Shown here: piece by piece, positions 6,780 to 15,555 of the stretch | Position numbering within the stretch: the first letter of the stretch is position 1 | How the letters are laid out: every line of letters starts with the position of its first letter | DNA from: JARRLC01 sp050290865 | GTDB taxonomy: Bacteria; Pseudomonadota; Alphaproteobacteria; Rhizobiales; Rhodomicrobiaceae | NCBI GenBank assembly: GCA_050290865.1 | Contig: JBNKIW010000040.1 | Span: forward strand, 1-23,203 | DNA length: 23,203 nucleotides | Reading direction: 5' to 3' | Translations under genes and position numbers: made by a program | The notes under the pieces: generated by a model | Told to the model about the DNA's origin: nothing | Databases searched by the model: none | Seen by the model: only the letters and a program-made list of their open reading frames with translations

Positions 6780-8753
6780 CTAAAATCCCTTCATGAGTTC
6801 GGCCCAGTTCAGCCAGGTGAAATAGGTGAGCAGCCCCACGATCCCGATGAGCATGACGAAGGCGTAGTGATAGACGAAGCCGGTCTGCAGCCGCACCACC
6901 CGGTTGGTGACGTCGATGACGCGCGCGGATACGCCGTCCGGGCCGAGCCCGTCGATGATCGCGCGGTCGCCGCCCTTCCAGAGCACGCGCGCAAGCCACG
7001 CCATCGGGCGGACGAAGATCCAGTCGTACAGTTCGTCGAAATACCACTTGTTGTACAGGAAGGTGTAGACCGGCTTGAACACCGCCGCGAACACGCGCGG
7101 GATGTCGGGGATCAGGATGTAGGAAATCCAGGCGACGAGGAAACCCGAGACCATCATGATGGTCGGCATCCATTTGGTCAGGGGCGGCGTGTGGTGCGCC
7201 TCTTCCAGGATGTGGTTGTCCGGCCCCGTGAACAGCGCGTTCCGCCAGAATTGGGTGTAGTCGTGTCCGATGAACCAGTCATAGGCGACGTAACCCGCGC
7301 CGAGAGCGCCGATGGCCAGGAAGCCAAGCGGGATGAGCATCACCAGCGGCGACTCGTGAATGTGATGGGCCGTTTCCTCGTCGTAGCGCGCCTTGCCGAA
7401 GAAGGTCATGAAGATGAGTCGCCACGAATAGAACGAGGTCAGGAACGCCGCGACCACCAGCATCGTGAAGGCGTAATGGGCCGTCTGCAGGTGGGAGGCA
7501 TGAGACGCCTCGATAATGGCGTCCTTGGAGAAGTAGCCCGCCGTCATCGGGAAGCCGGTCAGTGCCAGCGTGCCGGCGATCATCATCACGAAGGTGACGG
7601 GGATCGCCTTCCACAGCGCGCCCATCTTGCGCATATCCTGTTCGTGGTGCATCGCATGGATGACCGACCCGGCGCCGAGGAACAGGAGCGCCTTGAAGAA
7701 GGCGTGCGTGAACAGGTGGAAGATGCCTGCCGAAAAGGCGCCGACGCCGAGGCCGACGAACATGTAACCGAGCTGCGAGCAGGTGGAGTAAGCGATCACG
7801 CGCTTGATGTCGTTCTGCACCACGCCGATGGTTGCCGCGAAGAAGGCGGTCGTCGCACCAATGAACGTCACGACTTCCATGGCCATCGGCGCGCGCTCGA
7901 ACAGCGGGGACAGCCGCGCGACCATGAACACGCCCGCCGTCACCATGGTGGCGGCATGGATGAGCGCGGAGACCGGCGTCGGGCCCTCCATGGCGTCCGG
8001 CAGCCAGGTGTGCAGCAGGAACTGCGCCGACTTGCCCATGGCACCGAGGAACAAGAGGAGGCAGATGACCGTCAGCGTATCGATCTGATAGCCGAGGAAG
8101 GTCATGGTCGTTCCGGTCATGGTCTCCGCGTCCTGGAAGACGCTGTCGAAGGAAATCGTCCGGAACACGGCGAATATGGCGAAGATACCGAGCGCAAAGC
8201 CGAAATCGCCGACGCGGTTGACGATGAACGCCTTGATGGCCGCGGCGTTGGCCGAGGGCTTGTGATACCAGAAGCCGATGAGGAGGTAGGACGCCAGCCC
8301 CACGCCTTCCCAGCCGAAGAAAAGCTGGAGGAAGTTGTTCGACGTCACCAGCATCAGCATGGCGAAGGTGAACAGCGACAGGTAGGAGAAAAACCGCGGC
8401 TGGCTATCATCGTCGGCCATGTAACCGATCGAATAGACGTGCACGAGCGAGGACACGCCGTTGACCACCACCAGCATGACGGCGGTCAGCGTGTCGATTC
8501 GCAGTGTCCATTTGGCTTCCAGAAGCCAGCGCTGGTTGGCGAAAATTTCCTCTGATTTCAGCCAAGTGAAGACTTCGACGCGCAAATCCTCGCCGGCGAG
8601 GCCGACGCGATAGAAGGCGATGAAGGAAAGCACGGCGCTCGCGACCAGGAGCGCGGACGTGATGATGCCGGAGCCCCTTGCGCCGAGCCAGCGGCCGAAA
8701 AAGCCCGCAAGCGCTGCGCCGAGGAGTGGCATAAAGACGATCGCCGAATACAT
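6780..8753 (-). CDS. nuoL: NADH-quinone oxidoreductase subunit L
   Basis: A 657-residue subunit, the most distal proton pump of the complex I membrane arm. Motifs include VNGVSSLVHVYSIGYM, FFGWEGVGLASYLLIGFWY (key Glu), FIVNRVGDFGFALGIF, HTWLPDAMEGPTPVSALIHA with ATMVTAGVFMVARL, KRVIAYSTCSQLGYMFVGLG, and the C-terminal segment WYFDELYDWIFVRP that precedes the long lateral helix. This lateral helix and anchoring final transmembrane helix distinguish NuoL from NuoM and NuoN and account for the greater length. The ATG lies 12 bases after the nuoK stop with GGGCGGA as a moderate binding site. Confidence 0.97.
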   Translation of the reverse strand: MYSAIVFMPLLGAALAGFFGRWLGARGSGIITSALLVASAVLSFIAFYRVGLAGEDLRVEVFTWLKSEEIFANQRWLLEAKWTLRIDTLTAVMLVVVNGVSSLVHVYSIGYMADDDSQPRFFSYLSLFTFAMLMLVTSNNFLQLFFGWEGVGLASYLLIGFWYHKPSANAAAIKAFIVNRVGDFGFALGIFAIFAVFRTISFDSVFQDAETMTGTTMTFLGYQIDTLTVICLLLFLGAMGKSAQFLLHTWLPDAMEGPTPVSALIHAATMVTAGVFMVARLSPLFERAPMAMEVVTFIGATTAFFAATIGVVQNDIKRVIAYSTCSQLGYMFVGLGVGAFSAGIFHLFTHAFFKALLFLGAGSVIHAMHHEQDMRKMGALWKAIPVTFVMMIAGTLALTGFPMTAGYFSKDAIIEASHASHLQTAHYAFTMLVVAAFLTSFYSWRLIFMTFFGKARYDEETAHHIHESPLVMLIPLGFLAIGALGAGYVAYDWFIGHDYTQFWRNALFTGPDNHILEEAHHTPPLTKWMPTIMMVSGFLVAWISYILIPDIPRVFAAVFKPVYTFLYNKWYFDELYDWIFVRPMAWLARVLWKGGDRAIIDGLGPDGVSARVIDVTNRVVRLQTGFVYHYAFVMLIGIVGLLTYFTWLNWAELMKGF

Positions 8754-8765
8754 GCCGTTCCGCCC

Positions 8766-9092
8766 CTAGCCTTTCATGAGATTGATATCATCGACGGCGA
8801 TGGAGCCGCGATTGCGGTAATAGACGACCACGATGGCCAGTCCGATGGCCGCTTCCGCCGCCGCCACCGTCAGGATGAAGAGGGTGAAGATCTGACCCGT
8901 CAGGTCGGCCCGCCCCGCCGCGTCGCGCAAGAAAGCCGAGAACGCCACGAGATTGATGTTGACCGCCAGCAGCATCAACTCGACCGACATCAGGATGACG
9001 ATGACGTTCTTACGGTTGAGGAAGATGCCGAAAACCCCCAGCGTGAACAGCGCTGCGGCGACAGTCAGATAATGTGGTAGACCGATTTCCAT
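8766..9092 (-). CDS. nuoK: NADH-quinone oxidoreductase subunit K
   Basis: A 108-residue three-helix membrane subunit of complex I, slightly longer than the usual 100-102 because of extra residues at the C-terminus. The two buried glutamates needed for proton transfer are present: Glu38 in LMSVELMLLAVNINLV and Glu80 in FILTVAAAEAAIGLAIVV. The start at 9092 (MEIGLPHYLTVAAALF) agrees with family starts. A 95-base non-coding spacer separates it from nuoJ, longer than most junctions in this operon; I saw nothing distinctive in it. Confidence 0.96.
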   Translation of the reverse strand: MEIGLPHYLTVAAALFTLGVFGIFLNRKNVIVILMSVELMLLAVNINLVAFSAFLRDAAGRADLTGQIFTLFILTVAAAEAAIGLAIVVVYYRNRGSIAVDDINLMKG

Positions 9093-9187
9093 ATTCCCGC
9101 TTCACTTCCCGTCCCAAACCCGCGCCAATTTCGCATCTGCGCCACGACCCGCCTGCCGCGCGGTCATGGAGAGGCCCGGCTTTCGCG

Positions 9188-9799
9188 TCACAAAATTCCC
9201 TTGCCCGTCTCGACCTTCTTGATTTCGATCGCATCAGCGACACGGCGCCCGACCTGCCGTCCGATATCCTGGCGCTTGATGGCCGGGCGATGCCGGAGCG
9301 TGAGCACGATGGCGCCGATCATGGCCACCAGCAGGATGATGCCGGCCAACTCGAAGAAATAGACGTAATCCGTGTAGAGCACCCGGCCGATGGCTGCGGC
9401 GTTGCTCACGTTCTCGGGCGTGGCCGAGGCGATAAGCGAGGGCGCCTCGGGCGAAAAGGTCCATGCGCTCGCAATGAGAACCAACTCGCCCAGAAGCACC
9501 GCGCCGATGAGTGCGCCGACCGGCAGATATTTCGCAAATCCCGCCCGCAGTGCCGCGAAATCGACATCGAGCATCATGACCACGAACAGGAACAGCACCA
9601 TCACCGCGCCGACATAGACGATCACCAGGATCATGGCGAGAAACTCGGCGCCGAGCAGCACGAAGAGCCCCGCGGCATTGAAGAAGGCGAGGATGAGGAA
9701 CAGCACCGCGTGAACGGGGTGCCGGACGCTGATGACCATTGCGCCGGACACGACCAAAACCACGGCGAATACGTAGAAAAAGAATACCGCGAGTACCAT
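9188..9799 (-). CDS. nuoJ: NADH-quinone oxidoreductase subunit J
   Basis: About 203 residues with five predicted transmembrane helices. The hallmark helix with the pi-bulge region reads EFLAMILVIVYVGAVMVLF, containing the conserved Tyr implicated in coupling. The C-terminal hydrophilic tail (about 165-203) is typical of alphaproteobacterial NuoJ. I prefer the ATG at 9799 (MVLAVFFFYVFA) to an in-frame TTG two codons upstream. No strong ribosome binding site is visible, only a GAAGCGG stretch. The nuoI stop lies 72 bases upstream. Confidence 0.95.
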   Translation of the reverse strand: MVLAVFFFYVFAVVLVVSGAMVISVRHPVHAVLFLILAFFNAAGLFVLLGAEFLAMILVIVYVGAVMVLFLFVVMMLDVDFAALRAGFAKYLPVGALIGAVLLGELVLIASAWTFSPEAPSLIASATPENVSNAAAIGRVLYTDYVYFFELAGIILLVAMIGAIVLTLRHRPAIKRQDIGRQVGRRVADAIEIKKVETGKGIL

Positions 9800-9871
9800 G
9801 CGCAATCCGCTTCGTCAGTTCTGCCGCCATGCCCCGGCTGGGTGAGCCGTCAATCCCGGGCCGCCGGATGG

Positions 9872-10363
9872 TTAGCGATAAGGTGCATCCAGTTCAATGT
9901 TCTTCGCCAGCAGCCGCTCCCAGCGGTCGCCGTTCGCGAGCAGCCGTTCCTTGTCGTAGAACAGCTCCTCGCGGGTTTCCGTCGCAAACTCGAAATTCGG
10001 GCCTTCGACGATGGCATCCACGGGGCACGCCTCCTGGCAGAAGCCGCAATAGATGCATTTCGTCATGTCGATGTCGTAGCGCGTCGTGCGGCGCGTGCCG
10101 TCGTTGCGACGCGGTCCCGCCTCGATGGTGATCGCCTGAGCCGGACAGATCGCCTCGCACAGCTTGCAGGCGATGCAACGCTCGGAGCCGTTGGGATAAC
10201 GGCGCAGCGCGTGCTCGCCGCGGAAGCGCGGCGACAGCGGGTTTTTCTCGTAAGGGTAGTTGATCGTCGGCTTGGGCTTGAAGAAGTACCGCATCGCCGT
10301 CCAGAAGGCGATGACGAACTCGATAAGGAAGAGCGCTCTGATCGATTGTGCTATCCGTGCCAT
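9872..10363 (-). CDS. nuoI: NADH-quinone oxidoreductase subunit I (8Fe ferredoxin-type)
   Basis: A 163-residue peripheral subunit carrying clusters N6a and N6b, which pass electrons from NuoG towards NuoB. Two complete 4Fe-4S motifs are present: Cys63, 66, 69 and 73 (CIACKLCEAICP) and Cys103, 106, 109 and 113 (CIYCGFCQEACP). The N-terminal amphipathic segment (about 5-25) contacts the membrane arm. The ATG at 10363 has a GAGGAG site; an adjacent GTG one codon upstream is also possible. It starts 10 bases after the nuoH stop. Confidence 0.97.
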   Translation of the reverse strand: MARIAQSIRALFLIEFVIAFWTAMRYFFKPKPTINYPYEKNPLSPRFRGEHALRRYPNGSERCIACKLCEAICPAQAITIEAGPRRNDGTRRTTRYDIDMTKCIYCGFCQEACPVDAIVEGPNFEFATETREELFYDKERLLANGDRWERLLAKNIELDAPYR

Positions 10364-10373
10364 CACCAGCTCC

Positions 10374-11438
10374 TCATTGCAGCGCCGGGAGGGCGAATTG
10401 CATGAAACCTGCCACCACGACGACCATCAGCAGCGACAGCGGCAGGAAGACTTTCCACCCCAGGCGCATGAGTTGATCGTAGCGGTAGCGCGGAACCATG
10501 GCCTTGGCCATCGCGAACAGGAAGAAGGCGAAGCAGACCTTGGCCACGAACCAGAAAACGCCCGGCACCCATGTGAACGGCACGATGTCCAGCGGCGGCA
10601 GCCAGCCGCCCATGAACAGGATGGTCATCATCGCACACATGGTGGTGATGGCCACATACTCGCCGAGCATGAACAGCAGGTAGAGCGTGGATGAATACTC
10701 CACCATATAGCCCGCGACCAGTTCCGATTCCGCTTCGGGCAGGTCGAAGGGCGGGCGGTTCGTCTCCGCCAGGGCCGAGACGAAGAAGACGACGAACATC
10801 GGGAACAGCGGGACGAAATACCAGTTGAGGAACGCCAGTTGCGGCACGCCGATGAGATGCGCCAGCCCGCCGTCCCGCTGCGCGTTGACAATGGCGTTCA
10901 AGTTCAGCGACCCCGCTGCCAGGAGCACGGTGATGATGACGAATCCGATGGAGACCTCGTAGGACACCATCTGCGCCGCCGAGCGCAAGCTTCCCAAGAA
11001 CGGGTATTTCGAGTTCGATGCCCAGCCGCCGATGATGACGCCGTACACGCCGAGCGATGAGATGGCGAAGATATACAGGATACCGACATTGAGGTCGGCC
11101 ACCGCCCAGCCGTCATTGACCGGGATCACCGCCCAGGCCGACAGCGCCAGCACCGTGCTGATGACCGGCGCCAGGAGAAAGACGAACCTGTCGGCGCCTG
11201 CCGGAATGACCGGCTCCTTGACGACATATTTCAAAAAGTCAGCGAAGGACTGTAGCAGGCCGAAAGCGCCGACCACGTTCGGTCCGCGCCGGAGTTGCAC
11301 TGCTGCCCAGATCTTGCGGTCGGCGAGCAGGAGGTAGGCGATCAGCAGCAACAGCCCGACGAGCACCGCCAGCGTGTGCGCGGCGATGAGCATGAGCGGA
11401 TAACCGTAGTCATTCCAAAGGGTCCAGAAATTATCCAT
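10374..11438 (-). CDS. nuoH: NADH-quinone oxidoreductase subunit H
   Basis: A 354-residue membrane subunit that joins the two arms and forms much of the quinone chamber. Recognisable motifs are DRKIWAAVQLRRGPNVVGAFG followed by LLQSFADFLKYVVKE, and the acidic loop ALAETNRPPFDLPEAESELV with VAGYMVEYSS, essential for quinone coupling. About eight helices are expected and length is normal. Its ATG lies inside the end of nuoG (ATGGATAA, 8-base overlap), so the two are probably translationally coupled. Confidence 0.97.
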   Translation of the reverse strand: MDNFWTLWNDYGYPLMLIAAHTLAVLVGLLLLIAYLLLADRKIWAAVQLRRGPNVVGAFGLLQSFADFLKYVVKEPVIPAGADRFVFLLAPVISTVLALSAWAVIPVNDGWAVADLNVGILYIFAISSLGVYGVIIGGWASNSKYPFLGSLRSAAQMVSYEVSIGFVIITVLLAAGSLNLNAIVNAQRDGGLAHLIGVPQLAFLNWYFVPLFPMFVVFFVSALAETNRPPFDLPEAESELVAGYMVEYSSTLYLLFMLGEYVAITTMCAMMTILFMGGWLPPLDIVPFTWVPGVFWFVAKVCFAFFLFAMAKAMVPRYRYDQLMRLGWKVFLPLSLLMVVVVAGFMQFALPALQ

Positions 11439-13530
11439 CGGTGCCGGTCGCTCCGTGATCCTGCTCGCGCGTCAGGGCGGACAGTTCGTTCATGACGGCG
11501 GAAGCCCGCGCAATCGGGTTGGTCAGGTAGAAATCCTCCACCGCCACGCCGAAGGGCGTGTCCTCAGCCGTGCCGCCCCCCTTGGCCAGCGCCTCAATAT
11601 CAGAAAACTGACCCGGCGCAATCGCGTCCAGCGCCGCGAAATGCGGGTGGTCCTTGTAGAGCTGCTCCCGCAACTGGGCGAGGCTGTCGAAGGGCAGCTT
11701 GGCGCCCAGCCGCTCCGAGAGCGCGCGAATGATCGTCCAGTCCTCGCGGGCGTCTCCGGGCGGGAAGGCGACCCGCTCCGCCATCTGCACGCGGCCTTCG
11801 GTGTTCACATAGGTGCCGCTCTTCTCGGTGTAGGCAGCGCCGGGCAGGATGATGTCGGCGAGGCGCGCGCCGCAGTCGCCGTGGCTGCCGTGGTAGACGA
11901 CGAAGGCATTGCCGATCCGGCTCATGTCGAATTCGTCGGCGCCGAGGAGATAGAGGAACTGGATGGTGCCGTCCTGCGCCTTGTCCAGCACGCTGCCCGC
12001 CTTGGCGTCTTCCGGCACGAAACCGAGGTCGAGCGCTCCGACGCGGGCCGCCGCCGTGTGCAGGACGCTGAAACCGTTCCAGTTGTCGTCCGGCTTGAAG
12101 AGGCCGCAATTGACGGCCGCCTGCGCGGCGAGGCTCAGAATGGCAGCGCCGTCAGGGCGAGCGGCTGCCGCCTGACCGACAATGATCATCGGGCGCTTGG
12201 CGCCTTTCAGCGTCTCGGCGAAAGGATGCTTTCCGGAGGCAATGGCTTTCAGCGTCTCCGGACCGGTGCCGAGGTGGTCATACGGGTATTGCAGGCGGAC
12301 CGGCTCGCCGATCAGACCCACTTTCAACCGCTGCGACCGCCAGCCGCGGTGGATGCGCGAATTGAGCACCGCCGCTTCGAGCCGCGGATTGGTGCCCACG
12401 AGCAGCAGCGCGTCGGCCTGTTCGAGCCCGGCGATCGTCGCGTTGAACAGATACGACGCCCGGCCCTGTTTCGGATCGAAGGGCGTTCCGTCCTGGCGGC
12501 AGTCGATATTCGTGGAGCCGAGTGCCTGGAACAGGCGCTTCAGCGCGTATATCTCCTCGACCGCCGCGAGATCCCCTGCAATCGCCCCAATGGCGCCATT
12601 CGCCGCTTTCACGCGGTCGGCGATGGTGGTGAAAACCTCCCGCCACGTGGCTTCCTCCAGCCTGCCGTTGCGGCGGATATAGGGGCGGTCGAGCCGTGCC
12701 CGGCGGATGCCGTCCCAGACGAAGCGTGTCTTGTCGGAAATCCACTCTTCGTTCACGTCGTCATGATTGCGCGGCAGGATGCGCAGCACGTCGCGGCCGC
12801 GTGTGTCGATGCGGATGTTCGAGCCGACGGCGTCCATGACGTCGATGGTCTCGGTCTTGCGCAGCTCCCATGGCCGTGCCTTGAACGCGTAGGGCTTGGA
12901 CGTCAGCGCGCCGACCGGGCAAACGTCGATCAGATTGCCTGACAGCTCCGAATTCATGCCGCGTTCGAGATAGGTGGCGATTTCCGCGTCCTCGCCGCGT
13001 CCGATGAGGCCCAGCTCCGGCACGCCCGCGATTTCGGTTATGAAGCGGACGCAGCGCGTGCACAGAATGCAGCGCGACATGATCGTCTTGATCAGCGGGC
13101 CAATATTCTTGTCCTCGACGGCGCGCTTGTTCTCCTTGAAGCGGTTGCCATCGAGGCCGTACGCCACGGCCTGGTCCTGCAGGTCGCATTCGCCGCCCTG
13201 GTCGCAGATCGGGCAGTCGAGCGGGTGGTTGATGAGCAGGAATTCCATCACGCCCTCGCGCGCCTTCTTCACGGCGGGCGAGTCTGTGCGCACCGCCGGC
13301 GGCGAGCCGTCGCGCCCCGGGCGCAGGTCGTTGACGCTCATGTGGCAGGAAGCCACCGGTTTCGGCATGCCCGCCACCTCGACGAGGCACATGCGGCAGT
13401 TGCCGGCGACCGACAGGCGCTCGTGATAGCAGAAGCGAGGCATTTCGACGCCCGCCTGCTCGCAGGCCTGCAGCAGGTTGAGGCCGTCCTCGACCTCGAT
13501 CGTCTTGTCGTTAATCGTCAATTTCGGCAT
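11431..13530 (-). CDS. nuoG: NADH-quinone oxidoreductase subunit G
   Basis: A 699-residue peripheral subunit of the NADH module. The N-terminal ferredoxin domain binds 2Fe-2S N1b through Cys34, 45, 48 and 62. Cluster N5 has the usual His ligand: His102, Cys106, Cys109 and Cys115 (NHPLDCPICDQGGEC). Cluster N4 is at Cys154, 157, 160 and 204. The rest (about 220-690) is a molybdopterin-oxidoreductase-like fold without cofactor, ending in EKSGTYVNTEGRVQMAERV. The extra N7 cluster motif of E. coli-type NuoG is not seen, as in other alphaproteobacteria, and the length fits the shorter type. It overlaps nuoH by 8 bases and is 129 bases from nuoF. Confidence 0.97.
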   Translation of the reverse strand: MPKLTINDKTIEVEDGLNLLQACEQAGVEMPRFCYHERLSVAGNCRMCLVEVAGMPKPVASCHMSVNDLRPGRDGSPPAVRTDSPAVKKAREGVMEFLLINHPLDCPICDQGGECDLQDQAVAYGLDGNRFKENKRAVEDKNIGPLIKTIMSRCILCTRCVRFITEIAGVPELGLIGRGEDAEIATYLERGMNSELSGNLIDVCPVGALTSKPYAFKARPWELRKTETIDVMDAVGSNIRIDTRGRDVLRILPRNHDDVNEEWISDKTRFVWDGIRRARLDRPYIRRNGRLEEATWREVFTTIADRVKAANGAIGAIAGDLAAVEEIYALKRLFQALGSTNIDCRQDGTPFDPKQGRASYLFNATIAGLEQADALLLVGTNPRLEAAVLNSRIHRGWRSQRLKVGLIGEPVRLQYPYDHLGTGPETLKAIASGKHPFAETLKGAKRPMIIVGQAAAARPDGAAILSLAAQAAVNCGLFKPDDNWNGFSVLHTAAARVGALDLGFVPEDAKAGSVLDKAQDGTIQFLYLLGADEFDMSRIGNAFVVYHGSHGDCGARLADIILPGAAYTEKSGTYVNTEGRVQMAERVAFPPGDAREDWTIIRALSERLGAKLPFDSLAQLREQLYKDHPHFAALDAIAPGQFSDIEALAKGGGTAEDTPFGVAVEDFYLTNPIARASAVMNELSALTREQDHGATGTDG

Positions 13531-13659
13531 TGCTGGCTCATTCCCCGTATGCCGTTCCTGCTGCGGCCCAGATGCTCAACGCTGAATTCCCCCGCTGTAT
13601 ACTCATGGTTCGGTACAATGGCCAAGGTGCGAAAAGCCATCCCCCGCGATTTTCGCCGT
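13531..13659 (-). other. nuoF-nuoG intergenic spacer with weak promoter-like boxes
   Basis: One of only two spacers above 100 bases inside the operon. On the minus strand TTGGCC (13620-13625) and TATACA (13596-13601) are separated by 18 bases, a poor but possible sigma-70-type pair that would serve nuoG onward. The spacer also contains a 23-codon open frame starting MSIQRGNSALS that has no family resemblance. Neither is convincing alone. Confidence 0.25.
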
Positions 13660-14949
13660 CTACTCCGCCGCAGCGTGGCGCCGTCCGCCGCGCCGGCGGT
13701 GCTCGATGCGTTCCTCGATCACATGGCGGAAATGCCGGATCAGCCCCTGCACCGGCCATGCCGCCGCGTCGCCCAGCGCGCAGATGGTGTGGCCCTCGAT
13801 CTGCTTCGACACGTCCCACAGCATGTCGATTTCCTCGCGGCGCGCGTCGCCGGTCACCATGCGTTCGAGCACGCGCCACATCCAGCCCGTACCCTCGCGG
13901 CAGGGTGTGCACTGGCCGCAGCTCTCATGCTTGTAGAAGTAGGACAGACGCGCGATGGCCCTGATGATGTCGGTGGACTTGTCCATGACGATCACGCCCG
14001 CCGTGCCGAGACCGGACTGCACCTCGCGCAGACCGTCGAAATCCATCAGCAGGTTGTCGCACTGCGACGCCGGGACGCAGGGGACCGACGATCCGCCCGG
14101 GATGACGGCGAGCAGATTGTCCCATCCGCCGCGCACGCCGCCCGCGTGTTTCTCGATCAATTCGCGCAGCGGGATGCTCATTTCCTCTTCGACGTTGCAG
14201 GGCTCGTTCACATGGCCGGAAATGCAGAACAGCTTGGTGCCGGTGTTGTTCGGCCGTCCCAGCCCGGCGAACCAGGATGCGCCGCGGCGCAGGATCTCGG
14301 GCACCACCGCGATGGATTCGACGTTGTTGACGGTCGTCGGCGCGCCCCACAGCCCCGCCATGGCCGGGAAGGGCGGTTTCAGGCGCGGCTGGCCTTTCTT
14401 TCCCTCCAGGCTTTCGAGCAGCGCCGTTTCCTCGCCGCAGATATAGGCGCCGGCGCCGTGATGAACGTAGAGGTCGAAATCCCAGCCATGGACGTTGCCC
14501 TTGCCGATCAGCTTGGCTTCATAGGCCTCGTCGATCGCCGCCTGCAGCCGCTCGCGCTCGCGGATGTATTCGCCGCGCAGATAGATGTAGCCGATGGGCG
14601 CGCGCATGGCGAAACCGGCCAGGAAGCAGCCCTCGATGAGGATCTGCGGATCGTGGCGCATGACTTCGCGGTCCTTGCAGGTGCCCGGCTCGGATTCGTC
14701 GGCGTTGACGACCAGATAGCTCGGCCGCGGATCGTTCTTCGGCATGAACGACCATTTCAGCCCCGTCGGGAAGCCCGCGCCGCCGCGTCCGCGCAGGCCC
14801 GAGCCCTTCACCTCCTCGATGATCGCGTCCTGGCCTTTCTCGATGATGGCCTTGGTGTTGTCCCAGGCGCCGCGCTTTTGCGCAGCGGGCAGCCGCCAGT
14901 CCTGGAAGCCGTAGAGATTTTTGAAGATGCGGTCCTTGTCGGCGAGCAT
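13660..14949 (-). CDS. nuoF: NADH-quinone oxidoreductase subunit F (NADH/FMN-binding)
   Basis: A 429-residue subunit that oxidises NADH, holds FMN and cluster N3. The glycine-rich GRGGAGFPTG (54-63) and the acidic NADESEPGTCKDRE (82-95) form the nucleotide and flavin site, with AYICGEETALLESLEG (168-183). The N3 ligands are Cys344, 347 and 350 (ESCGQCTPCREGTGW) and Cys390 (GHTICALGDAAAWP). The C-terminus carries an Arg-rich tail (EHRRRGGRRHAAAE) beyond the usual end, of no obvious role. The gene begins 3 bases after the nuoE stop. Confidence 0.97.
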   Translation of the reverse strand: MLADKDRIFKNLYGFQDWRLPAAQKRGAWDNTKAIIEKGQDAIIEEVKGSGLRGRGGAGFPTGLKWSFMPKNDPRPSYLVVNADESEPGTCKDREVMRHDPQILIEGCFLAGFAMRAPIGYIYLRGEYIRERERLQAAIDEAYEAKLIGKGNVHGWDFDLYVHHGAGAYICGEETALLESLEGKKGQPRLKPPFPAMAGLWGAPTTVNNVESIAVVPEILRRGASWFAGLGRPNNTGTKLFCISGHVNEPCNVEEEMSIPLRELIEKHAGGVRGGWDNLLAVIPGGSSVPCVPASQCDNLLMDFDGLREVQSGLGTAGVIVMDKSTDIIRAIARLSYFYKHESCGQCTPCREGTGWMWRVLERMVTGDARREEIDMLWDVSKQIEGHTICALGDAAAWPVQGLIRHFRHVIEERIEHRRRGGRRHAAAE

Positions 14950-14952
14950 CGG

Positions 14953-15555
14953 TCAGGCCTCTGGGGTCAAAAGGGTACGGGCGCCGCTGGCGGGCGCGGA
15001 AAACTGGCGGTTGATCTGCGTGCCCGGCTTCACCGGAACACCGTCCTTCAGCTTGGTGAGGAGATCGGTGAGGCTGTCGGGCGTCAGGTCCTCGAAATAA
15101 TCCTTGTTGATCTGCACCATTGGCGCGTTGACGCAGGCCCCCATGCATTCGACCTCGGTCCAGGAGAACAGGCCGTCCGGCGTCACGGTATTGGCCGGGC
15201 CGATCACCTTTTCCAGCACGGCCTTGAGGCTGTCGGAGCCGCGCAGCATGCAAGGCGTCGTGCCGCAGAGCTGGACGTAGTATTTGCCGACCGGCGACAG
15301 GTTGAACATGGTGTAGAAGGTGGCGACCTCGTACACGCGGATATAGCCCATGCCGAGGAGGTCGGCGACGCAGCGCAAAACCGCTTCCGACACCCAGCCG
15401 CCGTTCTGTTCCTGCGCGCGCCAGAGGACGGGGATGACCGCGGCCTGCTGGCGGCCCTCCGGATATTTCGCCATCTGCGCCTTCGCCCACCCCAGGTTTT
15501 CCGGGGTAAAGGCGAACTCGCTGGACTGGTTCGGATCTAAGCGGCGGACGGACAC
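14953..15555 (-). CDS. nuoE: NADH-quinone oxidoreductase subunit E (2Fe-2S)
   Basis: A 200-residue thioredoxin-like ferredoxin subunit binding cluster N1a. The ligands are Cys97 and Cys102 (QLCGTTPCMLRGS) and Cys137 and Cys141 (VECMGACVNAPMV). The preceding helical domain has the family segment VYEVATFYTMFNLSPVGKY. A roughly 40-residue C-terminal tail beyond the core (DGVPVKPGTQINRQ onward) is longer than in E. coli but known in alphaproteobacterial and mitochondrial relatives. It lies 3 bases from nuoF. Upstream is the unusually long 384-base gap to nuoD. Confidence 0.96.
   Translation of the reverse strand: MSVRRLDPNQSSEFAFTPENLGWAKAQMAKYPEGRQQAAVIPVLWRAQEQNGGWVSEAVLRCVADLLGMGYIRVYEVATFYTMFNLSPVGKYYVQLCGTTPCMLRGSDSLKAVLEKVIGPANTVTPDGLFSWTEVECMGACVNAPMVQINKDYFEDLTPDSLTDLLTKLKDGVPVKPGTQINRQFSAPASGARTLLTPEA

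Noticed and set aside
5223..8555. Plus-strand open frame of 1110 codons antisense to nuoM and nuoL
   Set aside because: It is the mirror of two clear complex I genes. The protein is dominated by His, Arg, Glu, Asp and Gln with no domain, the usual result of reading a GC-rich membrane-protein gene backwards.
13225..15540. Plus-strand open frame of 771 codons antisense to nuoG, nuoF and nuoE
   Set aside because: Same reason: it lies opposite genes whose cofactor motifs are all intact, has no recognisable motif and no ribosome binding site.
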